Below, piece after piece: positions 1 through 10,262 of a stretch of DNA of 64,000 nt; position 1 is the stretch's first letter; the number at the start of each line of letters is the position of its first letter. The notes under the pieces are model-generated. The model made no database searches, was not told where the DNA came from, and saw nothing but the letters and a program-made list of their open reading frames with translations. This stretch comes from Lineolata rhizophorae. Lineage: Eukaryota > Ascomycota > Dothideomycetes > Lineolatales > Lineolataceae. The translations under genes and the position numbers were made by a program. Where the stretch lies: contig MU001686.1 in NCBI GenBank assembly GCA_010093515.1, positions 327,787 through 391,786 of the forward strand, in the 5' to 3' direction.

Positions 1-475
1 GGATGCTTGCTGACGAACTTTTTGGCCCAGGTTTTGCCCACATGGTCTCGTTGGTGGGTTGGATCCTAATCGATCAAGATGTCAGCTATGGCAGCCACAT
101 CATCAAGTTTCAGACTGTATCCTCTGGCATCCATGTCCAGGGCCTGTCTGATGACACTCTCCTGCTCTGTCTTGCTGAGCTTCTCATCTTTGGCTGCTCG
201 GTCGGCTCGAGAGGGCCGTCCAGCAATCCTGCGTCGGAGGGTGTCGAAGTTCAGGCCCAGGGCTTTGGCAGCGGCCCTGACACTCGGAAAATCGCCTTTT
301 TCGATGGATTTGATGGCCAGGTTGATTCTGGCTTCTTTTGACGCGTCCTGGGGCATTGGTGGTGGAGGAATTGAGGTGTAAAGTTGATGGACGCGTCCAG
401 ACGCGAAGCTGACCGACCAGGGGGTCTGACCGACCAGGGGGTGCTACACGTTAAGTCGAAGCAAGACTTCGCCGC
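1..475 (-). mobile_element. Fot1/pogo-type DNA transposon, 5' end, broken
   Basis: Read on the minus strand from 356, a 96-residue reading frame has the psq-type helix-turn-helix of Fot1/pogo transposases (Tc1/mariner superfamily). The markers are an AIKSI..GDFPSVRAAAKALG segment, then RRRIAGRPSR, then a second HTH. The frame ends in TAG at about 66-68. Past it, the same frame runs to the window edge and still reads like the family (VGKTWAKKFVSKH). The stop is therefore a single in-frame interruption, most simply CAG to TAG. That is a CpA-to-TpA change, the type made by repeat-induced point mutation (RIP). The DDE catalytic domain lies outside the window. The upstream end near 440-475 holds a 17-bp tandem repeat and a short hairpin, but the exact terminal inverted repeat cannot be fixed from one end. 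Confidence 0.8.
409..442. repeat. Two tandem 17-bp units beside the transposon end
   Basis: Two perfect head-to-tail copies of ctgaccgaccagggggt lie at 409-425 and 426-442, upstream of the transposase start. A small hairpin (cgaag..cttcg) follows at about 456-470. Subterminal repeats of this kind can bind transposase in pogo-like elements; that role is inferred. Confidence 0.7.
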
Positions 476-1115
476 TTGACATACTGAAATAGTAAGAAAA
501 ATAATTATACCTCCACCGTATAGTAGAGGTTCTTAGTTCGAACTATATTTTAATATTGTCATAGCAAGTCAACCCTTGTTTATGAGTTCCTGAATAAAAG
601 GAACTCGCGTATTCTCCATGTTCAATTACGCATTTGGAGAAATACTTTGAGGCTCATTGGAATCCATGGAGTACCTGATCTACCTATATTTTGATCAGAC
701 ATGAACAGGGGAATAGATGAGCATACTTAACTTCAAGTCTTATTACGACTGTACTACACTATAACAGAAGGCAGATCGAATATTATAAAAGAAAATTACA
801 GCTAGATTCAAATGATCAGCGTAATATACTACACTTAGAAAAGGATAAACTTTCTATCGAGATCTACTAGCCTCATATCCAACCAACGTCTTACAGGTTT
901 ACCAAAGAATGTACTCTCGCGACTTAATCAACACTACAGCATCACGACCACATAACAAAAACGTATAATGACCTTTCAAAAGAAAGATCAAGACCCTTTA
1001 TTGCACTTTGAAGCCAGCCACGTAACTTGCAACCACCCATTATGCCTCCATCCTGTCCACCTCGTCTCTAGGACATTCTGGAGCTCGTGAAATTTCCTCA
1101 AGTTCATCAACCTTC
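476..1115. other. AT-rich gene-free tract next to the transposon
   Basis: This stretch is visibly AT-rich and full of TA dinucleotides, unlike the GC-rich genes elsewhere. No reading frame worth reporting is present. It may be RIP-degraded transposon sequence, but no family could be recognised. The last part is the 3' flank of the gene ending at 1116. Confidence 0.5.
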
Positions 1116-2741
1116 TTAGGACCATCCATACGGTCCCGGAATATTCCAGCGGAACCGCAAACGCTCAGGAATCTCCTGAGCAGCCGGCTCATTGTTACGA
1201 TGCGGCTGGTCGGCTTCATCCTCCCCGACAGGCTTCGGCGTCTCCGACGCAACGGAGGATTCGCTGTCAGTCGCCGGAACCCGCACGCCCGCCGCTAAAA
1301 GCATATTCTCGACCGCAATCATGCGTATCGTCGCCTGGTGACAAGCCTCGCGTGCATCTTCCGCCTCCCGGGCATACCTGGCGGTTTCCGCTTCCTGCTG
1401 CCTCAACCGTTCCTGGGTCTTGCTGAGCTCCTCGCGAGTGGCCCACATGTCGACCTGAAGCTTGCTCCAGTCCTCGTGGTGGAGGCGGCGGTAGTGCTCC
1501 AGGTTTTCGTCGGCCGTTTTGGCGAGCTCGCATTCGAGCATAGTGATTTCCGCACGGAGGCGCGCGATTTCTGACGCCTTGTCTTTGGCTTGCTTGATGA
1601 GATTGGCGGTTTGAGACGCAGCGGCACGGATATCCGGCGAGACGAGCACCATCGGTAGACGTGCGAGAGAAGCCACGGGGTCGATGCGATACTCGTTGAC
1701 GAACCACTGGCGAGAATTCATTAGATTCCTATGCTGCCATGTGCGAAAGGCGGCACGGCGAATCGGTCCTTGCAGTAAAATGGTGAGGAGGTCGCGACGG
1801 TCTTCGCGGACACTATTGTAAATCCAGAGGGCTATTGGGCTCGCCGCAGACACCGCGATCGCGCCAACCTTAACTACCTTAAGGAAGTCGTAGTACTCGG
1901 CAAGGAGTGAACTGTGCAACTCCTCGACATAAGCAACGAAGGCATCGCGAAGGCGGAGGAAGGCTTGGATCCATTGCAAAACGTGCCCGGCACCTGATTT
2001 ACACGCTTCCAACGACCAGCCAGCGCCGGGCATCAACCAAGTTGATGGAGCCTCCCAGGTGGCGAAGATGATCCCGTGGTATTCAACGTGAAAAAGACCA
2101 GCGATCGTGTAATATGCAGCAATGAGACAAGACATGAGAGCCCTCAAAGCCTGTAGAAGCGTTAAATATGTCGTGTGCTTAATATAGAAATGACTGATGT
2201 TGACGGAAGACGCATACCTCGGAACTGGCAGTTTGGATAGCGAGCTTGGCCTCGGCTGCCTCGACGCGCGCACATTTTGCTTTGGAAAGCACATACTGTC
2301 AAGATCGACCCTGCTGCTAGTAAATATTCCTCTAGGGTTTGCGGATTCGTTGATGGACCGAAAGGCAAATGTAGTAAACGTACCTGACTGACGCTGCTAA
2401 TAGCAACGGAGAGTTCCAAGCCGAACTTGGGAAGGCGGGAAACGAAGGCCTATGACGATGTTCCCGTCAGCGCTTGCTGCTCCAACGCAAATAGCGGACT
2501 AATCTTCCTTGAAACCTCTTACCGTCGTGATGGTGTCAAGTGTCTCGAGGAGCCACGAGGTGAGAGGCGAAAGCTGCTCACCGAACCACGCTTGGCCGAA
2601 GCCGACAAGCAGCACAAGCAGGGTCAACATCAGAAGCTGCCGCACGGACTTCATCCTGCTGGAAGGACCAAGACTTGCGGACGCGATGTAGAGAAGGTGT
2701 GGTGACCGGGTGTCAAGAGCGAGGGCGGCGAACGAAAGCAA
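1116..2741 (-). CDS. Hypothetical membrane-anchored coiled-coil protein (4 exons)
   Basis: No family was recognised. Four phase-0 exons join into one frame: 2741-2523, 2449-2384, 2295-2218 and 2150-1116, with introns starting GTAAGA, GTACGT and GTATGC. The product is 465 aa from the first ATG, or 436 aa from the ATG at 2654, which starts directly before a signal-anchor-like helix (LLMLTLLVLLVGFG). Further hydrophobic stretches lie in the last exon (LMSCLIAAYYTIAGLF; VGAIAVSAASPIALWIY). They are followed by about 120 residues of charged heptad-like coiled coil (KDKASEIARLRAEITMLECE onward) and an acidic tail. The likely topology is several membrane segments plus a long soluble coiled coil. Exon 1 and the exact start are the least certain parts. 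Confidence 0.6.
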
Positions 2742-3400
2742 GTGGTGAGGTCAAAAGAAAAAGAAGTAGAAGGGCGTGGGAACTGTGAAGTACGTGCTGG
2801 CTAGGCGGATTTCACCACGGGACAGGAGCCACTAGCGCAGGTTGCGCCTGCCGTGATTCTAGGTTAGCAAGTGCAGCCCGCCACATCTAGAATGGCCAAG
2901 ACAGACCCAGAAGAGTGGTAGAAGAGCAAACTGGGAAAGGGCCGCCGAGGAGAGCAAACTGAGCAGGAGCTGCCTACTCTGTCACTTCCCTCTGTATCAG
3001 CGTCAACCTACTAGTAGTTCTAGGCGGCTGTGAGGCGTGGAGAATCGTGTAGCTGCAAGGGTCAGAAAAACTAGTGCTACAATGGTGAAATAACCGCCCA
3101 TGGCTCTGTACACTCAAGGAGAGAAAAACCATTCCAGGAGTAAGCTGTTGTGATGTCCAAAGCATAAGAATCTTAAATGAGAAATCCCCTACATAGCCCT
3201 CTTGGATGTCCTCTGCTGTGTAACATGTCCACCAATTCACAGAGGCTCATGCCTAGCTCCGGACTCCGCAAAGCCATGCATAATACAAACAGCAATCAAA
3301 CATACAACACCTTGGCAACTTTATACATAATCCGTCAAACATTGTCTTGAAAGTGCAGGGCATCATCCTAATATTACCACTGCCGCCATTCGAGAACTCC
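2742..3400. other. Intergenic, no gene seen
   Basis: This lies between two minus-strand genes. It is the 5' flank of the gene at 1116-2741 and the 3' flank of the gene at 3401. An 88-codon open frame at 2974-3240 (minus) has no recognisable features and no splice partners. Confidence 0.5.
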
Positions 3401-5578
3401 TTATGCGAGCATATATCTCAAGTCTGGTAAACCTTCGAGGACATGCATCACGTACGCTACATCTACCTCGCCCGTAGACACTGAAGACTCACGCCGGTTA
3501 TTCTTTACATCGATCGGAGGATTGAGGTCTGCGGCTGGCTCCGGCGGCTTAACTTTCCATCCAGAGCCCACAACTCGGGACTTGGGCGACATGACGTCTT
3601 CGAAGACAGTGCGATCGGCTGACGGGAGTGATTCCATACACGAAGGGGATTGCGGAGAGAAAATAGGTGGATGAGATGATGAAACGGCTGAAAGTGGAGA
3701 CGCAGTGGGTAGGGGAGCCTCAGCCGCAGGTGAGGAGACCATTTCGCCCCAGTCGTCATCACTTTCTTTAGTCGTGGTTGTCGTTGCCGTAGTCGTAGTT
3801 AATGATTGAAGACCAGTAGGAGCGGTGCTCGTAGGGGCAATTGCTTTTGTGGCAGTGGAAGGACCAGGTGAAACAGCGGCACGTATCAACGATGGACTAG
3901 GCTGTGGCACTGGTGACGGCGTGGCGTGCGTAGGTTGGAGGATCGAGTCAAAGGCAGAGAAACCCGTAGGAGCAGCTGTAGAGGTGCTCTGCGAAGCCCT
4001 TGTATGAGAAGCATGACGGGCCTGTTTCCGGGACTCTTCCATAGATGCGCGTCTCACATTCTGCTTCCCTGCCCGCGTAGGGCCAGCAGATGGCGCGGTA
4101 GTGCCTAGAAACGAAACAGGATCGTGGGAAGTGCCGCCATTCGATCTCGCTGGGAGCAATTGCTGTTGTTGTGGTAGAGGTAGTTTTGGGTTCTGCCACT
4201 CGTCTGCCCTAGGTTTCGCAGAGCTCCAACTAAACTGCGCCGCCGGCGTAGCGCCCGGACTCCTCAGGCTCGGCTTCCTCGAATGGTGGGACGTAGGCGC
4301 CGCAGCAGATACCGCCATTGATACCGGTCTCTCCCTCGCCTTCTCCGTTTGCCTTTCCTCATCAACATCCGTCGCCCTTCCCACCGTCCCAGCTCTTGCT
4401 CTCGTGCCATTTCCTCCGCTGCCCGCGGGCATGACTCCACCCCACCCAAACATGCCCGCGCCCACGCTGTCCACCAAGCCTCCTGCGCCGCTGCGAGCTA
4501 ATACTGCTGCTGTTCCTCGACCACCTCCAAGGAGTCTATCTTGAGCCATCCAGCGCCCGACGAGGCGCAGCGTCTCTGTGCGGACAGCGGAGTCCCGCCA
4601 CCCGATGCGGACGTAGCTTGAGTCATCGGCGCCGGAGTTGAATTCTCGGAGCGTTTCGGGGCGCGTGAGGCGGTACCAGGATCTGGCGGTTGAGGTAGAT
4701 GCTGTGATGGGCGATGAAGGAGGCGAGGGTGGCCGTGCCGAAGAGGAGGGTGGAAGTGGATAGATTTGGGATAGGGAGGTAAGGTCGGGTGTGAAGGAGA
4801 TACCGGAAGGCGAACTTGTAGTCTTTAGAGATGGCCGAACGGGTTCCTGGGAGGCTGGCGGGCTAAGGCTGCGAGTTCCGACTCTCACGTCAGGGCGCTG
4901 CTCGTCGGCTTCAGAGCCGGACGCAAAATCACCAAACTCGTCATCCTCTACCGCAGCATCAGATCGCGAAGCTCTATCTAGTCCCGATGATCCCTCTTGA
5001 ATCCGGTCACCGGCCGTCTTTGTCCCTCCATGCGACCGCTCCTCCTCGAAAGATGTCCTGGGCGATTCGTGTGGCACCCACGTATTACTCGCATCCGACG
5101 GTGACGTCGACGGCCGTGTCGAATTACCATCGTCAACAGGATCTGCATGCTTAGTCGTCGTGTCCCGAGTTTTCGAAGCCGCACTAACGACTGCCGTATC
5201 CTCCGCGCCAACAGTAGTGCCCGAGTCCGACATTTGTCTGCCTAGGCGCCGACCGTTCTCATGCCCGGAATCGACGTCAGGCCCTTTGTCCGATACTCCA
5301 TTCTGACACTCCTCTTTCCGGTCTTCATCCGCAATCCCAACAAAAGTATCCCCTCCCCAAGTCGCATCCGCAGCCTCCATAGCCGCGTCATCCCATGCGG
5401 GCCCGACAGCCTCGGCCCAGTTTGCGTCGTCCTCCAACCCGGCTAAAACGTCCGTCTTGCCCGTTGCTATAGTAACATCGTTCAAGAGATTGGGTACCTC
5501 TTTAGGCGCAACGGTAGGTTTGCTCGCGGTTCCGGTACTGTCGTTCCAGGGGTCATCGCCCCAGGCTGTCGTCTCCAT
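3401..5578 (-). CDS. Conserved-looking fungal protein with acidic FGDF and Trp motifs
   Basis: A single-exon frame of 725 aa starts at the ATG at 5578 (METTAWGDDPWND). The frame stays open upstream to 5710, but that extension is basic and unlike the rest. Short acidic tryptophan motifs lie near the N-terminus (DDPWND, DDANWAEAVGPAWDD) and C-terminus (DDDWGEMV), with an EFGDFASGSE motif in between. Such motifs resemble peptides that bind clathrin-adaptor ear domains in aftiphilin-type trafficking proteins; this is inference only. One ordered block stands out (SWYRLTRPETLREFNSGAD through ETLRLVGRWMAQDRL), and its pattern suggests a conserved fungal domain. The rest is Ser/Thr/Pro-rich and disordered. 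No enzyme motif is visible. Confidence 0.6.
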   Translation of the reverse strand: METTAWGDDPWNDSTGTASKPTVAPKEVPNLLNDVTIATGKTDVLAGLEDDANWAEAVGPAWDDAAMEAADATWGGDTFVGIADEDRKEECQNGVSDKGPDVDSGHENGRRLGRQMSDSGTTVGAEDTAVVSAASKTRDTTTKHADPVDDGNSTRPSTSPSDASNTWVPHESPRTSFEEERSHGGTKTAGDRIQEGSSGLDRASRSDAAVEDDEFGDFASGSEADEQRPDVRVGTRSLSPPASQEPVRPSLKTTSSPSGISFTPDLTSLSQIYPLPPSSSARPPSPPSSPITASTSTARSWYRLTRPETLREFNSGADDSSYVRIGWRDSAVRTETLRLVGRWMAQDRLLGGGRGTAAVLARSGAGGLVDSVGAGMFGWGGVMPAGSGGNGTRARAGTVGRATDVDEERQTEKARERPVSMAVSAAAPTSHHSRKPSLRSPGATPAAQFSWSSAKPRADEWQNPKLPLPQQQQLLPARSNGGTSHDPVSFLGTTAPSAGPTRAGKQNVRRASMEESRKQARHASHTRASQSTSTAAPTGFSAFDSILQPTHATPSPVPQPSPSLIRAAVSPGPSTATKAIAPTSTAPTGLQSLTTTTATTTTTKESDDDWGEMVSSPAAEAPLPTASPLSAVSSSHPPIFSPQSPSCMESLPSADRTVFEDVMSPKSRVVGSGWKVKPPEPAADLNPPIDVKNNRRESSVSTGEVDVAYVMHVLEGLPDLRYMLA

Positions 5579-6415
5579 GGTCGGCGGCGCGCAGCCTGGC
5601 GCATGGTGTCTCTCGCGTTTGATCGGATTGCAGGCGGAAGTAAGGGCGTTTATCGGAGGACGCGTGAATTCATTATTGGACGAACGAGGAACGTTGGACC
5701 TTAAGGCCACGAGCGCGGTGCACGATACTTAGAAATAGATCTGGATAGGAGTTAGGAGCTAGGAGCCTGTTCCGTGGTGAGTACTTGAAGGAATGTGGCG
5801 GCGCGCGGACCTCCGAGCCAATCAACGAACAGCGTCACAACTGCCTACCGGTGCGGCATATTCAGACCACGCACGCCCTATAGAAGAATTTTAGGTTTTT
5901 CATTTTAAAATGGTACCCAGCATTTAGAGCAAGAGGTCTTAAATTTTGAATAGAATCAGTTAAAATTTAAACCCCTTGATTAAAACTTTATGCCTGCTAG
6001 CTGAATTTCTCTCTTGGTCATTACCTCTCAGCCTCCTCTCAGAGTTTGAACAGTGGTCGAAATTGCCGCGCACTGAAAGCTCTTGTAGTGGAATGGGAGA
6101 ATGGAGCTGCGAAGGATATTACTGCAATACCTCCCATATTTACCTGGAACTGGATCGAGGCAAGTTCAACCTAGAAACCGGTGGCGACGAGACGAACTAG
6201 ATATCTGAGTTTGTCAGGTTCATTACACATCACGTTGAAAAGCATAACGCACATTTCCAAAAGTTATGAAATTGTCCATTCCAATCAAACGCCATAATTT
6301 ACCCCTGTTTGATTCATCCAAGCAGGCCAGGAAACCCACAAACCAAATTGTCTCAATCTTAAATCCTCTTCCCCATTTGCTCCCGAAAAGAAATCCCTAC
6401 GTACTCTTCATTCTA
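5579..6415. other. Intergenic region and putative promoter
   Basis: This is the 5' flank of the gene at 3401-5578 and the 3' flank of the gene at 6416-8275. The part at about 5880-5990 is markedly AT-rich (runs of aatttta and ttaaaattt). No gene was found. Confidence 0.5.
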
Positions 6416-8275
6416 CTACCTCCTCAGCGTCCTTCTCTTCTTTGGCGGGATTTCGCTCGCCGCGCGAGTCTCGCCATCCCTCTTTCCCTCTTCAACTTCA
6501 ATGCCAGCGCGCTTCCGCAGAGAACGACGACGAGTGGAGGGAGTCGTTTCGGGAGATGGAGGAGGAGAAGGCGAAGTTTGTTGCGCCATAGGGATGCTAG
6601 GAGATGGGGATTTAGATGGAGGGGGCAGAAGGGCGGGCGTTGACGTGGGAGCGGGAGGATTCTGGTCACCGCTGTGATATTATTAGCACGTTGCGCTTTT
6701 GGATATGGATTATGGATATAAGTAAATAAGCAAGGGTGAACCGAATAAACGAGCTCAAACGGATATATCAAGGCTGAATAGAAACTGAGGGCAGGAACAG
6801 AAAGTATGAGCAGTGACACAGACAGGCCACAGGAGAAATTGCAAGTTACGACATATGTGCGTAGATTTGACAGGGAGAAGAGCTACGACAGATGCAAAAG
6901 GTTTTGATAAATCCCAATGTTGAGCAAATGATAGTTTCTGACCCAAAAACAACGTGAATAGCTGGGTTTAGCTGAAAGTGAAGGATATAATAAGAAAGAC
7001 TGAGTTCGACACCGAGTAAAGAGTAGAGTGGAAAGGGCTAATATGGACAGAAGGACGAGACTTCAACGGAAATAACTAATTCTAATAGAAATAGTCGACT
7101 TTCAAAGGTGCCGGTTCGAACAGAGAGAGCAGATGCGAACGTACGGAGTAATGTTCGTAGTATACAGCATCGAAAACTGATGGCGAACCCACAGAGCGCA
7201 AAAAAGCATTCAAAATTGGCGAATGACTTACGTGACCGTGATGTTAATACCAATTTTAAACTGCTCCGCAAACGGCCCTAGAATGCGGAGATACTCCTGG
7301 AGCTTTGAAATCGGCATCGACATTGACATGGACACCTCTGGTGCCTTGAGCTGCTGGGGAGGCTGCTTCTGTTCTTGCGACGTGTCGTCGGCATAAGCAC
7401 TCCTGCTACTCTCCTGCGCTTCGGCACATTCTTCCTTTTGCGGCCGCTGCTCTTGCGTCTCCTTCGCCGTCTCCTGCTCCGTGGCCACTTCCTGCGGCCC
7501 CACGGCCATCTCGTCCTCACTACCCTGCCCCCCTGCTTCTGACAGCGCCAGCTGTGCTCTTTCCCATTCCCGATACTGTTTCGCGGTCTCCCGGAGGTCT
7601 TCTGGATCTAGCTCCAACGGCGGCAGTTCGAAGAACTGATCCGGATGGCTGAGGTCGAAGTGCGTTTGGATTGCCTCCCAGTATTGGTAGGCTGCGCGCT
7701 GCAGAGCCTCCCTTTTCTCCGTGCGGCGCTTTTTGGGCGACCGGTTTTTAAGGGCGAGGAAATTGTCTTTTGCCTCTAGGAATTCTTCTTGCTTGTCTTC
7801 GAGGTCGTCTAGGGGCTAGAGAATCCGTCAGTACGTTCATACGTTACTCTTATATGGAATTACTGCGGACAAATCCCAACGTTCATAAAGAACCGCATGA
7901 TTTACAGAGAAAAGGGACGTGCTCGTGTTCATGGGCACCGAAATGAGTAAGAAGGTGCCAATATTATAGCGTGAATAGTAGAAGGGAAAAGAGCTCAGAT
8001 GGAGTCAAACAAGGCAACAAAGGCTAGTGAAACTAACGAGCTGAAATAGGGTCATAAAACAAGTCGAAGAATCCAACGATACTTACCCGCAAGCAGAGAA
8101 AGTTGTTGTCTCTGCAGTGCTTGCAAGACCCCAGGCCTCTCTCGTGCCACCGGTCTGTCTTGCACTCCACACGAGCATCCGGGTTGACCATGAATTCGAC
8201 CGCCCACACGCGGACACAGTTCCAGCACCACATTAGGCGCTCTTCGGCCATCTCTGCGCGCGTTGCGGGGCGCAT
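6416..8275 (-). CDS. Hypothetical Cys-cluster (zinc-ribbon-like) nuclear protein (3 exons)
   Basis: Three exons join in frame: 8275-8087, 7815-7232 and 6671-6416, giving 342 aa. Exon 1 holds six cysteines in a compact pattern (C17, C20, C38, C51, C54, C61: CWNC, then VEC, CKHC, FLC), which looks like a small metal-binding module. Exon 2 is charged and helical (KQEEFLEAKDNFLALK, then a Glu/Gln-rich stretch). Exon 3 is Pro/Ser-rich and ends in basic clusters (RRRSLRKRAG, PPKKRRTLRR) that look like nuclear localisation signals. The second intron (7231-6672, 560 nt) is long for this locus and might hide another small exon. A role in nucleic-acid or chromatin binding is plausible but not shown. 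Confidence 0.65.
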
Positions 8276-8713
8276 GATTGCGAAAGTGGGTCGAGGAAAG
8301 AATAAGAGGTGGATGAGAGGTGCTAAGCGGCGCGTTTGCGCGTGACTGCAAGCTTGCGGTAACGGCTGGTGGGTGATGAATAGGGTTTGAAAGGGTCAAA
8401 GGGAAGGGATGCGCGATGAGGAGGTTGAAAGGCGGAAGAAAGAATGTAACGGCGAAGCACGATAATGTAGACTTTGGAATTCTATTGTGTGCATTGAAGC
8501 TATTGTTTGAATAGGCTCGTTGAATGAGTCAATAGGCGGCGAACAAAGTCACCATGCGCAGAAGGCGGGCCTTTGTTTGCCTTGCACCTTCCAATTTAGA
8601 CTCAGCCGGCCGGTTGCTACACGAGACATCAGCCAAATACTATCAATAGCAGCGCGTAAACACAAGTAAACATTCGCAATATACCTACCCATTCTACGCC
8701 TCTAATTGCTGTC
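8276..8713. other. Intergenic region
   Basis: This holds the promoter side of the Cys-cluster gene (start 8275) and the 3' flank of the AIG2-like gene (stop 8714). No gene or RNA was recognised. Confidence 0.5.
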
Positions 8714-9465
8714 TCAACTCGTCTTCCCGGCACTCCACACCCTCTCCACGCTCCCATTCAGACCCCTCCCGCCCGTCGGATCCTTGCCCCCCTCGTGAGC
8801 CTTCGCCGCCTCATCCACCTCCCTATACTCGCCCTCCTTCTCCGCCTCCGGCCCCGCCCACCTCCACAGCTTGCCCCTCACAAATTCCTCGAAATCCCAC
8901 TCGGCATCCTCCAAGTCCTCTCTATCCGACACCCACACGTACGTCTCGCAGGCCACCGTCTCGCCTTCCACCAACTCGACGTGGTCCGCCGCTGCCCGCC
9001 GCTCCGTCGCCGTCATGTCCGTCACGTGCTCCGACGCGGCGCCGTCCTCGTTCTTGGCCGCACCCTCGGCCGGCACCAGCAGCTTCGCCGGCACCGTGCG
9101 CCGCTCGTACTCGTCGCCCTCGAACTTGTCCAGCCGCCAGATGTCGCCGTCGGTGAGGCCCCGCACGACGGTGCCGCGCACACAGGCCGATCCTCCGCCC
9201 GGCCCGTCCGCGCAGGGCAGGATGGCCGGGTAGTCGGCGTTCTTGACGCGGTGGCGGCGGAAGTGGTGCAGGATGGCGGGTTTGGCGTCGAAGGCCGGGC
9301 GGGGCGTGGTTGGATTGGTGCCATGGCAGACGCGCATGAGGACGGCGGGGGCCATGAGGGTACCTAGAGGGGAGGACCGGAATAAGAAGAGGGTGGCGGA
9401 GGGAGGACGGAGTGGGGGAGGGGTGGGGAAGAGGTACCGTAGAAGAAGGCGGTGTGGTCGCCCAT
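8714..9465 (-). CDS. AIG2/gamma-glutamylcyclotransferase-like protein (2 exons)
   Basis: Exon 1 (9465-9438) encodes the first nine residues plus one base. Exon 2 runs 9363-8714, and the intron is GTACCT..CTAG. The joined protein is 225 aa and opens MGDHTAFFYGTLMAP, the YGTL signature that starts the beta-barrel of the AIG2/GGCT fold. Further family marks are KPAILHHFRRHRVKNADYPAI, the VRGLTDGDIWRLDKFEGDEYERR segment (the EGDEY Glu sits where the catalytic acid of GGCT enzymes lies) and CETYVWVSD. Fungal members are cytosolic and mostly uncharacterised; some GGCT-fold enzymes cleave gamma-glutamylamines or glutathione. Without exon 1 the YGTL motif would be lost, which supports the two-exon model. 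Confidence 0.85.
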
Positions 9466-10262
9466 TTTCGCGGGTCTGGGTTTGGAGGACTTATAACGGG
9501 TTCGACTTGGTGATTTTCTCGAGACTCAGCGAGGAACTATGATGATCAAAAGGCTCCCCCACTTCTGCTCAGGTTACGATTGAGGGAGAAGATTTAGATT
9601 TTCAGGCTCAAATTGGTGAAGTTCTGAAATCACAAACACTGAACAAAGCAACTGAACATGAAGAAGATAAAGCGAGTACTCCAAGCCCAGGGTGTTCCAA
9701 AAAGCTTGAACGAGGAAAGTATGAAACGAGAAAAGAAAAAATAGGAGCGCGGGGCTCGACTCATGCAGACTGATCATCGCGATAAGCTAGTTCAGCCCTA
9801 CGGGCAGAGCCGCGCTAAGAATAACGCAAGGCCAATTACACACGGAGCAATCCGAGACGTCGCGTCTGAAATTTCGGCGTAGCCTCTCCCCTTTTCTCGT
9901 CTCTTTTCTCAAAAGGTCGCGCGTTTTGCTCCTCGATCTCCTCCGCGAACCCGCGAAATCTCCACCTCGACCGGAGCGGCTTGCGCGTTGCGAAACGGAG
10001 TGCGGATGCGCCGCATCGACCGGAGCCCCTGGACGAAGTGGCCGCGCACGTGAGGCTGAGGTGCGCTGGCCATTCCGCCCGCCTCCGAACCCGACGACAT
10101 CCGCGCCTTTGGCGTCATATATAACCGTGGCTCGGACTCGACTTGTCCGTTAGGTATGGAGCAATAAGAAGTGCGGGCTTGGGTGTCATGTTGCGCTTAC
10201 ACTGGGCCACGCTGCAGATCGTACCGGCGGAGCTGTGGGCACGGCTGTGGAGGGAGGACACG
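9466..10262. other. Divergent promoter region
   Basis: This lies between the AIG2-like gene (minus) and the PQ-loop gene (plus). The part at 9900-10100 is GC-rich and contains two copies of tcgaccggagc (about 9967 and 10016). No gene is visible. An in-frame ATG at 10188 could extend the PQ-loop protein by 25 residues. Confidence 0.45.

Noticed and set aside
481-560. Possible tRNA B box (agttcgaact)
   Set aside because: No A box upstream and the T arm does not pair.
9574-10153. Several short frames between the AIG2-like and PQ-loop genes
   Set aside because: All under 80 codons, overlapping, and without family features or splice joints.
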